Counted from the first letter of the stretch, positions 1 through 8,526 are shown. The stretch is DNA of 64,000 nt from Streptomyces sp. WMMB 322 (GCF_900090145.1 NZ_FMHI01000018.1:62001-126000), one strand, 5' to 3'. The notes: a model not told the origin generated them from the letters alone. A program made the numbers and translations.

Positions 1-230
1 GTGCCCTCGCCGACCGCGAGGACGTCCCCGCACAGCTCGACGCCGGGAGTGAACGGGAACGGAGGCCTGACCTGGTATTCGCCCCGGCACATGAGCGCGT
101 CGGGAAAGTTGACGCCGGCTGCACGCACCCGCACCAGCACTTCGCCCGCGCCGGGTTCGGGGTCGGGGATGTCCTCCAGCCGCATCACCTCACGCGGCTC
201 GCCGTTGTTGTGGACGCGCCATGCCTTCAC
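1..230 (-). CDS. NAD(P)H:quinone oxidoreductase / zinc-type alcohol dehydrogenase family, N-terminal part only
   Basis: The first 76 codons of a leftward gene are present; the rest lies beyond base 1. The GTG start at 230 follows a GGAGG ribosome site 8 nt away. The visible residues show the GroES-like fold of medium-chain dehydrogenases: an N-terminal KAWRVHNNGEPR, then GEVLVRVRAAGVNFPD and a TPGVELCGDVLAVGEG stretch. The NFPD in place of a zinc-ligand CHTD motif indicates the zinc-free quinone oxidoreductase branch rather than a true alcohol dehydrogenase. It is the last visible member of a leftward run with SDR, acyl-CoA synthetase and TetR genes, so a role in lipid or acyl-CoA catabolism is inferred. 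Substrate is unknown. Confidence 0.8.
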   Translation of the reverse strand, partial: MKAWRVHNNGEPREVMRLEDIPDPEPGAGEVLVRVRAAGVNFPDALMCRGEYQVRPPFPFTPGVELCGDVLAVGEG

Positions 231-358
231 CGGTGCTACCTCCGGAACGTAGTTGTGCCTGCTCTTCGCTCGTCTGCTCGCTCGGCCTGCCGCCCGTTGC
301 ACGGGGGCGGGCCCGTCTCCGTGTCCGTGACTGTGACTGTGCCCGCGTGTTCCGCGTC

Positions 359-991
359 CTAAGGCCTCAGCGCCCGCAGCAGCAGGTCGGCGAGATGGTC
401 CGCGACCTCCTGCGGAGTGAGCCGCCCCTCGGGCCGGTACCAGGTGCTCAGGTGGTGGACCGAGCCGAAGTGGTAGTCCACGACGAGGTCCGCCGGCGTC
501 GCCCTGCTGAAGACCCCCTCGCGCTGGCCCTCGGCGACCAGGTCGCGGAAGCGTTCGTGGTAGCGGCGCCGCTCGGCGCGCACCTGCTTCTGCTTCTCGG
601 GGCTGAGCTGGTGCATGGAGCGGAAGAAGATCCGCGCGTCGTCGAGGTTGTCGATGGTGGTCACGACGACGTCGGCGGCGGCTCTGCGCAGACGGTCCTC
701 GACGGGCTGCTCCGCGTCCGCGTAGGTGTCCAGGCGCTCCTGCTGGAGGCGGAGCAGCCGTCCGTATATCTCGTGCAGCAGATCGTCCTTGGAGCCGAAG
801 TAGTGGTAGAGGGCGCCCTTGGTCACCCCTGCCGCCTCGACTATCTCCTGGACGGACGTGCGGTCGTAGCCGCGTTCGGAGAACAGACGCGTCGCGGCGG
901 CCATCAGACGCTGCGGTACGGGGACGGCAGCCGTGCCGGCCGTACTGCTCTTGCGGGCGCCGGTGCGGGGCGCCGTCCTAGGTGTGGCCAT
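359..991 (-). CDS. TetR/AcrR family transcriptional regulator
   Basis: This 210-residue protein has the classic TetR N-terminal helix-turn-helix at about residues 27-73 (AATRLFSERGYDRTSVQEIV then GVTKGALYHYFGSKDDLL) and an all-helical ligand domain behind it. A basic, disordered tail of some 25 residues precedes the HTH. It lies in the same direction as the acyl-CoA synthetase (67 bp upstream) and the quinone oxidoreductase (128 bp downstream). It is thus likely co-transcribed and likely represses this operon in response to an acyl-CoA or a related ligand, as many actinobacterial TetR proteins in fatty-acid loci do. A candidate operator lies upstream of the SDR gene at 3630-3642. The ligand cannot be read from sequence. 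Confidence 0.9.
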   Translation of the reverse strand: MATPRTAPRTGARKSSTAGTAAVPVPQRLMAAATRLFSERGYDRTSVQEIVEAAGVTKGALYHYFGSKDDLLHEIYGRLLRLQQERLDTYADAEQPVEDRLRRAAADVVVTTIDNLDDARIFFRSMHQLSPEKQKQVRAERRRYHERFRDLVAEGQREGVFSRATPADLVVDYHFGSVHHLSTWYRPEGRLTPQEVADHLADLLLRALRP

Positions 992-1058
992 GCGCCCTCA
1001 CCTGCCTTTCCTCGTGCGCCCGCTCACCGCGTCCACCGCGACGGCCGCCGCCGCTGTC

Positions 1059-2717
1059 TCATCTGCCGCTGTCACCGCGGGAACGCAGTTCCCGCCTGAG
1101 GATCTTCCCACTGGTCGTCTTGGGCAGGTCCGCCAGTATCTCGACCTGCCGCGGGTACTTGTACGCCGCCAGCCGTTCCCTGCAGTGGCCGATCAGTTCC
1201 TCGGGCCCTGCCGGGTTTCCCGGTCGCAGGCTCACGTACGCCTTCACCGACTCGCCGCGGTACGGGTCGCTCACGCCGACGACCGCCGCCTCCCGCACGG
1301 CCGGATGACTGTGGAGAACGTCCTCCACCTCTCGCGGCCACACCTTGAAACCGGAGGCGTTGATCATGTCCTTCTTGCGGTCCACGACGTAGAGCCAGCC
1401 GTCGGCGTCCATGAACCCGATGTCCCCGGTGCGCAGTTCGCCGTCGGGAATCGCCGCGGCCGACTCCTGCGGCCTGCGCCAGTAACCGGGCACGACCTGC
1501 GGTCCGCGTACGGTGATCTCACCCTGCTCGCCCAGCGGTACGGGCCTGCCCTCGTCGTCGACTATGCGGACCACCGTGTCGGGCCCGGGCACGCCGACGG
1601 CGAGCGTGCCGGAGGCCGGGTCGACGGGCGCCTCCCGGCCCGGCGGCACGGACGCGCAGGGCGCGGTGCACTCGGTGAGCCCGTATCCGTTGCGCAGGTA
1701 CGTTCCGAAGGCCGCACCGAGCCTCGTGACGAGCGCCGGCGGCAGCGGCGCCCCGCCCGAGGAGAGGACTCGGAAGGAGGAGAAGTGCTCCCGCGTGGCC
1801 TGCGGCTGGGCCGCCAGCGCCATGTAGGCGGTGGAGGGACCGACGGTGAACGCCGGGCGGTGCTCCAGGAACGCGTCCAGTACGACGCCGGGTTCGAACC
1901 GGTGAGTGAGAGCGAGGGTGCCGCGTCCCGCCAGGCAGGCCGACAGCTCGCAGACCATGCCGGTGATGTGGAAAAGCGGTGCGAGGACGAAGATGCAGGC
2001 ACCGTCGGGCAGTTGGAGGCCCGTGTGCTGGCGCTCGGCGTTGTAGGCGATGTTGGCGTGCGTGTTCATCGCGCCCTTGGGTGCGCCGCTCGTCCCCGAC
2101 GTGTAGCTGATGAGCGCGATGTCGGAGCCGGCCGGTTCACGTCCCGGCGGGGCCGCGCCGCCCGCGCGCGCGACCGTGAGCAGGTCGTCGGCGTCCTCCG
2201 CCGGCGCGGCACGTGCGAAGTCCAGTACGCGCGGGTCGTCACGTGACTGGAGGTCGAGTTCGCAGGCTGTCAGGGCGATGCGCACGGGCGATCCGGCGGC
2301 GGTGGCCCGCAGATACGGCTCCCATGCCCTCTCGTCGCACACCAGCGCCGTCACCTCGGCGTCGTGGAGCACGTGCGCGACCTCGCCCGCCTTGTACATG
2401 GGGTTGACGGGCACCACCACTGCTCCGGCCTTCCACGCGCCGAGCAGCGCGAGCACGAAGTGCGGACTGTTCTGCAGCATCAGCGCCAGCCGGTCCCCGC
2501 GTTCGAAGCCGCGGGCGGCGAGGTGCGCGGCTATGCCGTCGGACAGCGTGTCGGCCTCGCGGTAGGTGAGGCGTCCGTCGAAGTAGGCGAGGGCGGTGCG
2601 GCCGGGGACGGTGCGCACTGCGTCGCGGAACGCGTGCAGCATGGTCTCCGGCGGCTGGACCGGGGCACGCTGCACCTCGTTGAGCTGATTCAGCCACGGC
2701 TTGTCCTCGTACGTCAC
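1059..2717 (-). CDS. Acyl-CoA synthetase (AMP-dependent synthetase/ligase, ANL superfamily)
   Basis: This gene encodes about 552 residues with the full ANL architecture. The P-loop-like motif is SYTSGTSGAPKGAM; the adenylate motifs are NGYGLTECTAP and ELRTGDIGFMDADGWLYVVDRKKD. The C-terminal lid carries the catalytic lysine in PKTTSGKILRRELR. It should convert a carboxylic acid, ATP and CoA to acyl-CoA via an acyl-adenylate. The GTG at 2717 is used here. A TTG at 2723 sits inside the stop codon of the upstream SDR gene and has a better spaced AGGGGG site, so translational coupling from that TTG is equally plausible. Chain length specificity cannot be inferred. Confidence 0.93.
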   Translation of the reverse strand: MTYEDKPWLNQLNEVQRAPVQPPETMLHAFRDAVRTVPGRTALAYFDGRLTYREADTLSDGIAAHLAARGFERGDRLALMLQNSPHFVLALLGAWKAGAVVVPVNPMYKAGEVAHVLHDAEVTALVCDERAWEPYLRATAAGSPVRIALTACELDLQSRDDPRVLDFARAAPAEDADDLLTVARAGGAAPPGREPAGSDIALISYTSGTSGAPKGAMNTHANIAYNAERQHTGLQLPDGACIFVLAPLFHITGMVCELSACLAGRGTLALTHRFEPGVVLDAFLEHRPAFTVGPSTAYMALAAQPQATREHFSSFRVLSSGGAPLPPALVTRLGAAFGTYLRNGYGLTECTAPCASVPPGREAPVDPASGTLAVGVPGPDTVVRIVDDEGRPVPLGEQGEITVRGPQVVPGYWRRPQESAAAIPDGELRTGDIGFMDADGWLYVVDRKKDMINASGFKVWPREVEDVLHSHPAVREAAVVGVSDPYRGESVKAYVSLRPGNPAGPEELIGHCRERLAAYKYPRQVEILADLPKTTSGKILRRELRSRGDSGR

Positions 2718-2719
2718 GG

Positions 2720-3577
2720 TCAACGTGCCGCCCCCTGCGAGCGGTCGGACCCGCCGGCTCCCGCCGCTCCCCCGGTGGTCCGTCCCTGCGCCTTCTGGTC
2801 GAGGAGCGCCTCCCGTCCGAGGATCCCCTCGAGCTTGCGCTGCATCTTGTTCATGCCGCCCAGCCAGTGGTCGGGGTCGCTCGCCCGGGCCGTGTAGAAG
2901 TCCGCCGTCTCCGGGTGCGGCAGCACGAGGAAGCGCCCCGCCCGCATCGCCTCGAAGAGGGAGTCGGCGACGGCCTCCGGCTCGATGGCGGTCTCGGCGA
3001 GCACCAGTTCGCCCGCGGCGCCGGTGCCGGCCAGCATGTCGGTGCGTACGCCCTGGGGGCACACGGCGTGCACGTCGATGCCGCGGTGCTTGTAGGTGAC
3101 CGCCAGCCACTCGGCGAAGGACAGAGCCGCGTGCTTGGTCACGCTGTACGGGGCGGAGCCGAGCATGGTGAGCAGCCCCGCCGCGGAGACGGTCGCCACG
3201 AACCGGCCACGGCCCCGCTCCAGCCAGCCGGGCACCAGTTCGCGTGCCGCCCGCACGTGCGCCATCACGTTGACGTCCCAGGCGCTCTCCCAGAGCGCTT
3301 CGTCCGCCTCCTGACCGCCGTGCGGTGCGATCCCGGCGTTGGCGCAGAAGGTGTCGACGGTGCCGCCGAGCGCTTCACGGGCGGCCGGCACGATCGTGGA
3401 GGCGTCGCCGGGAACGGCGACTGCGCCGATCTCTTCCGCGACCGCCGCCGCCTTGGCCTCATCGAGGTCGTTGACCGCGACCCGGGCGCCCTCGGCGGCG
3501 AACCGGCGGGCCAGGGCCGCTCCGATACCGCCGCCCCCGCCGGTGACGACCACTGTGCTGTCGCGCAAAGACTCCAT
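2720..3577 (-). CDS. SDR family NAD(P)-dependent oxidoreductase
   Basis: A 285-residue classical short-chain dehydrogenase. The Rossmann motif TGGGGGIG is near residue 12, followed by ANAG for strand stability. The catalytic Ser-Tyr-Lys set is visible in AAGLLTMLGSAPYSVTKHA. The ATG at 3577 is preferred over an in-frame start 7 codons upstream because GGGGAG sits 8 nt before it. It is the first gene of the leftward operon and its stop overlaps the alternative start of the acyl-CoA synthetase. A hydroxyacyl-CoA or alcohol substrate is inferred from this context only. Confidence 0.92.
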   Translation of the reverse strand: MESLRDSTVVVTGGGGGIGAALARRFAAEGARVAVNDLDEAKAAAVAEEIGAVAVPGDASTIVPAAREALGGTVDTFCANAGIAPHGGQEADEALWESAWDVNVMAHVRAARELVPGWLERGRGRFVATVSAAGLLTMLGSAPYSVTKHAALSFAEWLAVTYKHRGIDVHAVCPQGVRTDMLAGTGAAGELVLAETAIEPEAVADSLFEAMRAGRFLVLPHPETADFYTARASDPDHWLGGMNKMQRKLEGILGREALLDQKAQGRTTGGAAGAGGSDRSQGAAR

Positions 3578-3629
3578 CCCCGCAACTCCCCTTCGCACTC
3601 TCGCGTCGGCTCTCCCTGCGGCGGCAGAC

Positions 3630-3642
3630 TAACCAGTCGGTA
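3630..3642. promoter_or_regulatory. Candidate TetR operator upstream of the SDR-acyl-CoA synthetase-TetR operon
   Basis: TAACCAGTCGGTA is an imperfect palindrome about 53 bp upstream of the SDR start codon. It resembles the ACCGACnGGT-type boxes bound by many streptomycete TetR proteins. The TetR gene at 359-991 in the same operon is the obvious candidate binder. Symmetry is only partial (4 of 6 pairs), so this is tentative. Confidence 0.4.
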
Positions 3643-3774
3643 TGCCCGGGGGAAGAGGGAGGTCCGGGCCCGGGCAGGGGGAAACGCGGGGAAGCCGGCG
3701 CTGAGAGCCGCGGCCGGCGCCGTCCGGTCACACGCTGACCAGCGTCCTTCGCCGGGGCGTCACGGGCCGGGCCG

Positions 3775-4581
3775 TCAGGGCTTGAGGCCGACCCCTCCGT
3801 AGGTGGTGACGGGAGTCACCGGGAACGGGGTGTGGTCGGGCCGCCACTGGGTGACGGGAACGAGCCCCGGTTCGAGCAGTTCGAGTCCGTCGAAGAAGCG
3901 GCCCAACTCCTCGGGGCTGCGCAGGTGGTAGGGAACGGCGCCGCTGTTGTTGTACTTCTCGTGGGCCGCCTGGCGGGCGGCACTGACGTCGGTGCCGTCG
4001 CTCAAGGTGAGGTAGCTGCCCGGGGGCAGGGCGTCCAGCAGCCGTCGCACGAGCGACCGGGCGAGCTCGTCGTCGTCGATGTGGCCCATGATTCCCAGCA
4101 TCATGAGCCCGACGGGCTGTTCGAAGTCCAGCGTTCCCGACGCGGCCTCGAGGATCGTGTCCGGCTCGCGCACGTCGGCGTCGATGTAGGCGGTGGCGCC
4201 CTCGGGCGTGGAGGTCAGCAGCGCCTGCGCGTGCACAAGCACCAGGGGGTCGTTGTCGACGTAGACGATGCGCGAACTCGGCGCGACGGACTGGGCGATC
4301 TCGTGGGTGTTGTCCACCGTGGGCAGGCCGGTGCCCACGTCGAGGAACTGGCGGACGCCGATCCGTCCGGCGAGATGACGCACCGCGCGGGCGAGGAAGT
4401 ACCGGGATCCGCGTGCCGCGTCGACGATTCCGGGGAATGTGCGCGCGAACTCGTCGCCGGCCTCGGCGTCCACCGGATAGTTGTCCTTGCCGCCGAGCCA
4501 GTAGTTCCAGATCCGCGCGGAATGCGGCACGGATGTGTCGATCTTCGGCGGAAGGTCCGGCTCCGGCTTCTCGTCGGCCAT
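3775..4581 (-). CDS. SAM-dependent methyltransferase, SAV2177/DUF574 family (PF04672 type)
   Basis: A 268-residue protein. Early NYWLGGKDNYPVD, then FLDVGTGLPT and RIVYVDNDPLVLVHAQALL, mark the actinobacteria-restricted S-adenosylmethionine-binding family that is expanded in Streptomyces. The start at the ATG of MADEKPEPD (4581) has GGGAAG 9 nt upstream and begins just before the conserved core. The longer upstream reading frame is low-complexity and not family-like. The gene is monocistronic, facing away from the hypothetical gene at 5032. The substrate of this family is generally unknown and the sequence offers no further clue. Confidence 0.88.
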   Translation of the reverse strand: MADEKPEPDLPPKIDTSVPHSARIWNYWLGGKDNYPVDAEAGDEFARTFPGIVDAARGSRYFLARAVRHLAGRIGVRQFLDVGTGLPTVDNTHEIAQSVAPSSRIVYVDNDPLVLVHAQALLTSTPEGATAYIDADVREPDTILEAASGTLDFEQPVGLMMLGIMGHIDDDELARSLVRRLLDALPPGSYLTLSDGTDVSAARQAAHEKYNNSGAVPYHLRSPEELGRFFDGLELLEPGLVPVTQWRPDHTPFPVTPVTTYGGVGLKP

Positions 4582-5031
4582 GCTGATCGTCTTCCCGTCT
4601 GCCCGGTGGATTCCCTGTTCCACCCTACGGCGGTCGTTCTTCCCCCGTGCGCCGGAAAGGCGAACGGCGCGCGTCCCCGCACGGCCGACTCCGCCTGCTG
4701 CGGGCCGAGTTGGCCTGTCCGGAGGGCCGCGCCCCGGTACGGCCCGAGCACGTTCCGTCCGCGCCGTGCACGGCGGAGCCATATGCGGAACCACTCGTTT
4801 CCATGTCTTCACGAGTGATGGGCGTCCTGTGAGAAGTCATGAGAACAAGGTGAGAATTCCTCTCGGAGGAGAGTGCCCGGACCTTCGCGGGGTAGCTGCC
4901 GGGCCCGGGAAGACGGGGGACAGAAGGCCCGGACAAGCAGAAAAAATGACTTCGCAACGGGGGGATCCGATTGCGCGGCACTTACGTCATAACGCCGACG
5001 AGTCGGGTCCAGTCCGTCGGAGGTGGGATGA
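4582..5031. other. Intergenic region with divergent promoters, 450 bp
   Basis: This region separates the leftward methyltransferase from the rightward gene at 5032. The right half (about 4835-5000) is clearly less GC-rich than its surroundings (runs such as GAGAATTCC and AGAAAAAATGAC), which is typical of promoter DNA in this genome. A 39-codon open frame, 4873-4992, follows a GGAGGA, but the 2-nt spacing is too short for confident translation. Confidence 0.5.
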
Positions 5032-5538
5032 TTGGCCGGTTTCAGAGCCCTCGCAGAGCAGGTCCGCGACCCTGACAGGGCGCCCTCCCAGCGTCGGCAG
5101 GCGCTGCGCAAATGCCTTGAGCGCTTCGCCCCGTACGGGCACCGCGCGACGTGGCAACACCTGTGCGCCCGCGCCGGTTTCGGCCCGGACGACCGTGAAC
5201 CCGACCCGGAGCTGCTCGTCGCCGCCCTCGAAGAGCTCGAGGAGGCGCGGACCGTGTGGCTGGAGTACGAGTCGCAGGTCGCCAGGAGGCGCAGAGCCGA
5301 GAAGCGGCACGGCATCAGACAACCGGCGCAGCACGACGAATGGCATCGGCTGACGTGGGGCGGCAGGTCGCTGCTCCCCTGTGACCCCTCCACACCGCCC
5401 ACGCCCCGACTGGCGGACGTGCTGCGCCGGATGATCGCCGCCATGGACAAGGACGTCGGCAAGGACGTCATCCGCCTTGCCGGACGGGGACGGGGACTGC
5501 GCACCGGAATCGGCCCGATGGCCGCTTCCCGCGGCTGA
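5032..5538 (+). CDS. Conserved actinobacterial protein of unknown function
   Basis: I do not recognise this 168-residue protein. The TTG start at 5032 is chosen because a strong GGAGG lies 8 nt upstream, whereas the overlapping ATG at 5029 opens a different frame. The protein is rich in Arg and Glu and mainly helical, with a segment LLVAALEELEEARTVWLEYE that may form a coiled coil and a basic C-terminus. There is no signal peptide, membrane segment or metal-binding cluster. It stands alone between the methyltransferase and the MaoC gene. Coding character (high third-position GC, good ribosome site) is convincing but the function is unknown. Confidence 0.7.
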   Translation: MAGFRALAEQVRDPDRAPSQRRQALRKCLERFAPYGHRATWQHLCARAGFGPDDREPDPELLVAALEELEEARTVWLEYESQVARRRRAEKRHGIRQPAQHDEWHRLTWGGRSLLPCDPSTPPTPRLADVLRRMIAAMDKDVGKDVIRLAGRGRGLRTGIGPMAASRG

Positions 5539-5597
5539 CGGCACCGCACGGACCTCCCGCACCCCGCGGACGTTGACACGCGAGATAGCGCCCCAGC

Positions 5598-5619
5598 ATG
5601 CTGAGCGAGCGCTTAGCAT
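5598..5619. promoter_or_regulatory. Palindromic TetR-type operator upstream of the MaoC gene
   Basis: ATGCTGAGCGA followed directly by GCGCTTAGCAT is a 22-bp inverted repeat (9 of 11 pairs). It lies 36-58 bp upstream of the MaoC start codon, in the expected promoter position. The same core (GCTnAGCrn inverted) recurs at 6833-6850, upstream of the TetR gene that faces the MaoC gene. This indicates one regulator for both. Confidence 0.65.
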
Positions 5620-5655
5620 CGGGCGGCGCGTGAGACGCATGCGGAGGTTGTACGG

Positions 5656-6117
5656 ATGGCGGAGCCCCGGGTCTTCACCTCGACCGACGAACTGGTGGGC
5701 GCGGTCGGCCAGGAACTCGGCTTCAGCGACTGGCTGACGATCGACCAGAAGCGGATCGACCTTTTCGCCGACGCGACGGGCGACCACCAGTGGATCCACG
5801 TCGACCCGGCCCGCGCGAAGGACGGCCCGTTCGGGACGACCATCGCCCACGGCTATCTGACCCTCTCCCTGCTTCCCGACCTCGTACCGCAGATCATGCG
5901 GGTCGAGGGTGTCCGTATGGGCGTCAACTACGGCGTGAACAAGGTCCGTTTCCCCGCGCCGGTGCCGGTCGGATCGCGGGTGCGCGCACGCGCGGAGCTC
6001 GTCGACGTCAGTGATGCGGGCGGCGGAGTGCAGGTCGCCGCCAAGGTGACGGTCGAGCGGGAAGGCGGCGACAAGCCGGTGTGCGTGGCGGAGACCCTCA
6101 GCCGCTACTACTGGTAG
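5656..6117 (+). CDS. MaoC family dehydratase (R-specific enoyl-CoA hydratase-like)
   Basis: A 153-residue single hot-dog-fold protein. The family's hydratase signature is present: DLFADATGDHQWIHVDPARA carries the catalytic Asp/His pair, followed by GTTIAHGYLTLSLLP. The family adds water to trans-2-enoyl-CoA with R stereochemistry. The length is typical of the short, dimeric actinobacterial MaoC proteins. The start ATG has GGAGG 10 nt upstream. It converges on the TetR gene at 6146-6787, and both carry the same palindrome in front of their starts, which suggests acyl-CoA-responsive control. It probably serves beta-oxidation or a side-chain degradation pathway. Confidence 0.92.
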   Translation: MAEPRVFTSTDELVGAVGQELGFSDWLTIDQKRIDLFADATGDHQWIHVDPARAKDGPFGTTIAHGYLTLSLLPDLVPQIMRVEGVRMGVNYGVNKVRFPAPVPVGSRVRARAELVDVSDAGGGVQVAAKVTVEREGGDKPVCVAETLSRYYW

Positions 6118-6145
6118 AGCCCCCGCCGCCGGCGGCGTTCCCCCG

Positions 6146-6787
6146 TCACGGCACCCGGGCGTCGCCCTGCGGGGCGACCATGCGCAGGACGAGGTCGGCG
6201 TAGAGCGTGCCGATCTCGTCCGGTGTCCTGCGGCCCGACGGGCTGTACCAGCGGGCCACGTCGATGCACAGCGACATCACCGCGAGCGTAGTGCCGCGGA
6301 TGTCGGCGATCTCGAACTCGCCCGAGGCGTCCCCGCTCTCCAGCACTCCGCGGAGGATCTCCTCGCTGCGGCGGCGCAGAGCCACGATCTCCTCGTAGTG
6401 CTCCGCGCCGAGCGCCGCCAGTTCGTACTGCACGACGCGTCCGGTGGTGTGGTGTTCGGCGTGCCAGCGCACGAAGGCCCGCACGGCGCGGGCCAGCCGC
6501 TCGGCGTCGCTGCCGCCGGCCTCCGCGGCCTCGGCGAGCACGCTCACGGAACGCTCGTGCCCGACCTTGCTGATCTGGAAGAGCAGCTCTTCCTTGGTCT
6601 TGTAGTGGATGTAGAGCGCGGCGGGGCTCATCCCCGCACGTCCGGCGATGTCGCGGGTCGTGGTGGCGTGGAAACCGCGCTCCGCGAACGCTTCCACCGC
6701 GCCCAGCAGCAGCCGCCGGGCGGCGTCCGGGGAGACACCCTCGAAGGATTCGTCGGCAGCCGCGACCCGTTCCGCCTCCGATGCCAT
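6146..6787 (-). CDS. TetR/AcrR family transcriptional regulator, probable repressor of the adjacent MaoC gene
   Basis: A 213-residue TetR protein. The helix-turn-helix spans about residues 23-70 (AVEAFAERGFHATTTRDIA, then GMSPAALYIHYKTKEELLF). A C-terminal TetR_C-like helical domain ends in GTLYADLVLRM. The ATG at 6787 is preferred over one at 6841 because the latter would put the start inside the palindrome at 6833-6850, which is better placed as the promoter/operator. The same palindrome sits in front of the convergent MaoC gene. Autoregulation plus control of the hydratase is therefore a reasoned inference. An acyl-CoA ligand is likely by analogy with related actinobacterial TetR proteins. 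Confidence 0.9.
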   Translation of the reverse strand: MASEAERVAAADESFEGVSPDAARRLLLGAVEAFAERGFHATTTRDIAGRAGMSPAALYIHYKTKEELLFQISKVGHERSVSVLAEAAEAGGSDAERLARAVRAFVRWHAEHHTTGRVVQYELAALGAEHYEEIVALRRRSEEILRGVLESGDASGEFEIADIRGTTLAVMSLCIDVARWYSPSGRRTPDEIGTLYADLVLRMVAPQGDARVP

Positions 6788-6832
6788 TGCCTGTGCCCTT
6801 CCCGTCGACCGGTCGAACACCCTACACGGGCG

Positions 6833-6850
6833 GCTGAGCACATGCTTAGC
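6833..6850. promoter_or_regulatory. Palindromic operator upstream of the TetR gene
   Basis: GCTGAGCAC followed by ATGCTTAGC forms an 18-bp inverted repeat (7 of 9 pairs). It lies 46-63 bp upstream of the TetR start codon and matches the core of the element at 5598-5619. The variable centre and conserved arms are the pattern expected for two sites of one TetR dimer. Confidence 0.65.
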
Positions 6851-7080
6851 GACGGGTGTGCGGGCCGGTCGGCGGGGCCCGTGGCGGGCCGTGCGGAAGG
6901 TGCCGCTTCGGGGCCGGGTCCGGACCGCGTCGCTGTGGCGCCGGTGCGCGCCCGCCGCCGGGCGCGCTGCGTCCCGCTGCCGGCTGCGGAGGGCGCGGCA
7001 CGTCGCGCTCCGCCCGTGACAGGCGGCGCCGGAAGCGGCCGGGGCCGGCTCCGCGTCGTGGTCGCTCTACCATTCACCGC

Positions 7081-7704
7081 ATGGCCAGACCGTCCAAGCC
7101 GCTGCTGAGCCGCGAGAGGATCGTCGCGTGCGCGCTGGCGCTCGTGGACGCGGAAGGCCTCCAGGCCGTCTCCACCCGGCGGCTCGCAGCCGAACTGGGC
7201 GTGAGCGGACCGTCGTTGTACAACCACTTCCGCAACAAGGACGAGATCCTCGACGCCGCCGCCGACATGGTGTGCGCACAGGTCGAGGTGTCGATGTTCA
7301 CCGACGGCACGGACTGGCGGCAGGCCCTGGTGGAGTGGGCGCGCTCCTACCGCGCGGCTCTCAACGCGCACCCCAACATCGTGCCGTTCCTGGCGCAGGG
7401 CCCGGGCAGGCGGCCGAGCCAGCTGCGGATGGCCGACGCGGTCTTCGGCGCGATGACCGCGGCCGGCTGGAGCAATGCCCAGGCCACCCACATCGGCGCC
7501 CTCATGCGCTACTTCGTCGCCGGGTCGGCGCTCGGTTCGTTCGCCCGCGGCTTCGTCGGCGACGCCTCGCTGTACGAGGGCGACTACCCGCACCTGGACC
7601 AGGCCCATCTGCTGGCCAGGCACCAACAGCAGGTCGACGACGGGGCGTTCGAGACGGGCCTGCGCGCGATCGTGGACGGGCTGGCACCGCGCTTCCCCGG
7701 CTGA
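7081..7704 (+). CDS. TetR family regulator with TetR-type C-terminal domain
   Basis: A 207-residue regulator. Its N-terminal HTH reads IVACALALVDAEGLQAVSTR then GVSGPSLYNHFRNKDEIL. The long C-terminal helical region fits the TetR_C-type family that includes tetracycline-type repressors. No Shine-Dalgarno is visible before the ATG. A TACCAT box ends 7 nt upstream, so the transcript may be leaderless. It converges with the TauE-type exporter gene and sits 230 bp from the divergent TetR operator at 6833. No obvious target neighbour is recognised, and the exporter is on the other strand. The ligand is unknown. Confidence 0.88.
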   Translation: MARPSKPLLSRERIVACALALVDAEGLQAVSTRRLAAELGVSGPSLYNHFRNKDEILDAAADMVCAQVEVSMFTDGTDWRQALVEWARSYRAALNAHPNIVPFLAQGPGRRPSQLRMADAVFGAMTAAGWSNAQATHIGALMRYFVAGSALGSFARGFVGDASLYEGDYPHLDQAHLLARHQQQVDDGAFETGLRAIVDGLAPRFPG

Positions 7705-7764
7705 CCGGCCGGTGGGTCCGAGCACTCCGGTACCCGGCGGGCGACGGGCCGGGGGCCGGGGCCC

Positions 7765-8526
7765 TCAGCCGCGCAGGAAGTACAAAGCGGTCGTCGTCAC
7801 CGCAGTGGTCAGCAGGATTCCCCGCAGCAGCGGGGCGGGGAGGCGGCGGGCGAGACGGCCGCCTGCGAAGCCGCCGGCCACGGCACCCACCAGCATCGCG
7901 CCGAGCAGCAGCGGGGCGCTCAGCGCGTCGGAAGCGACGAGGAACAACACCGTCGCGCTGGCGAAGACGGCCGCGAGCTGCACGATCCGCATCGGATTGC
8001 CGGCCGCGGAGTCGAGGCCGGCACCGATTCCCCACAGGGCCAGCATCATCACGCCGACGGCGCCACCGAAGTAGCCCCCGTACACCGCGATGAAGAACTG
8101 CCCGACCAGCAGGGCACGGGAGCTGAGGGCGACCGAGCGGCCCAGTGCCTTGCTCAGCGCCTGCGAGAAGCGCCGCCCGAAGGCGAGGACCACCGTGGCG
8201 AAGGCGAGCAGCCACGGCGCTGCGGCGTCGAACGACGAGGCGGGCAGCACGAGCAGCAGGCAGGCACCGGCTCCACCGCCGACGACGCTGACCGTCGTCA
8301 GCTCTTTCATGGATGTGGGCCCGACGGGGGCGAGTTCGCGGCGGCACACCCAGGCTCCGGCCACGGCTCCGGGTACGAGGGCGATCCGCGACAGCGCGTT
8401 CGCCGTCACCGGCGACAGGCCGAAGGCGACGAGAGCGGGCAGCGCCACGAACGTGCCGCCGCCACCGACGGCGTTCAGCGCTCCGGCGGCAATTCCGGCC
8501 AGCACAACCAGCAGTATGTCGAACAC
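7765..8526 (-). CDS. TauE/SafE family sulfite/anion exporter-like membrane protein
   Basis: A 253-residue integral membrane protein with about eight hydrophobic segments and the family's repeated Gly-rich motifs. The first half has AGIAAGALNAVGGGGTFVAL and the second has QFFIAVYGGYFGGAVGVMML, reflecting the internal duplication typical of TauE/SafE proteins. These export sulfite, sulfoacetate or other small organic anions. The ATG at 8526 begins directly at the first membrane segment. It is monocistronic and convergent with the TetR gene. The true substrate cannot be deduced, and no sulfur metabolism genes are adjacent. Confidence 0.88.
   Translation of the reverse strand: MFDILLVVLAGIAAGALNAVGGGGTFVALPALVAFGLSPVTANALSRIALVPGAVAGAWVCRRELAPVGPTSMKELTTVSVVGGGAGACLLLVLPASSFDAAAPWLLAFATVVLAFGRRFSQALSKALGRSVALSSRALLVGQFFIAVYGGYFGGAVGVMMLALWGIGAGLDSAAGNPMRIVQLAAVFASATVLFLVASDALSAPLLLGAMLVGAVAGGFAGGRLARRLPAPLLRGILLTTAVTTTALYFLRG

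Noticed and set aside
1891..1900. GGTTCGAACC, which resembles a tRNA T-loop
   Set aside because: It is inside the acyl-CoA synthetase coding region, with no acceptor, D or anticodon stems around it.
3630..3642. A strong palindromic TetR operator
   Set aside because: Symmetry is only 4 of 6 pairs, so it is listed as tentative rather than a strong finding.
4873..4992. A 39-codon ORF after GGAGGA upstream of the 5032 gene
   Set aside because: Ribosome site spacing is 2 nt, too short. The protein has no recognisable feature, so I did not call it.
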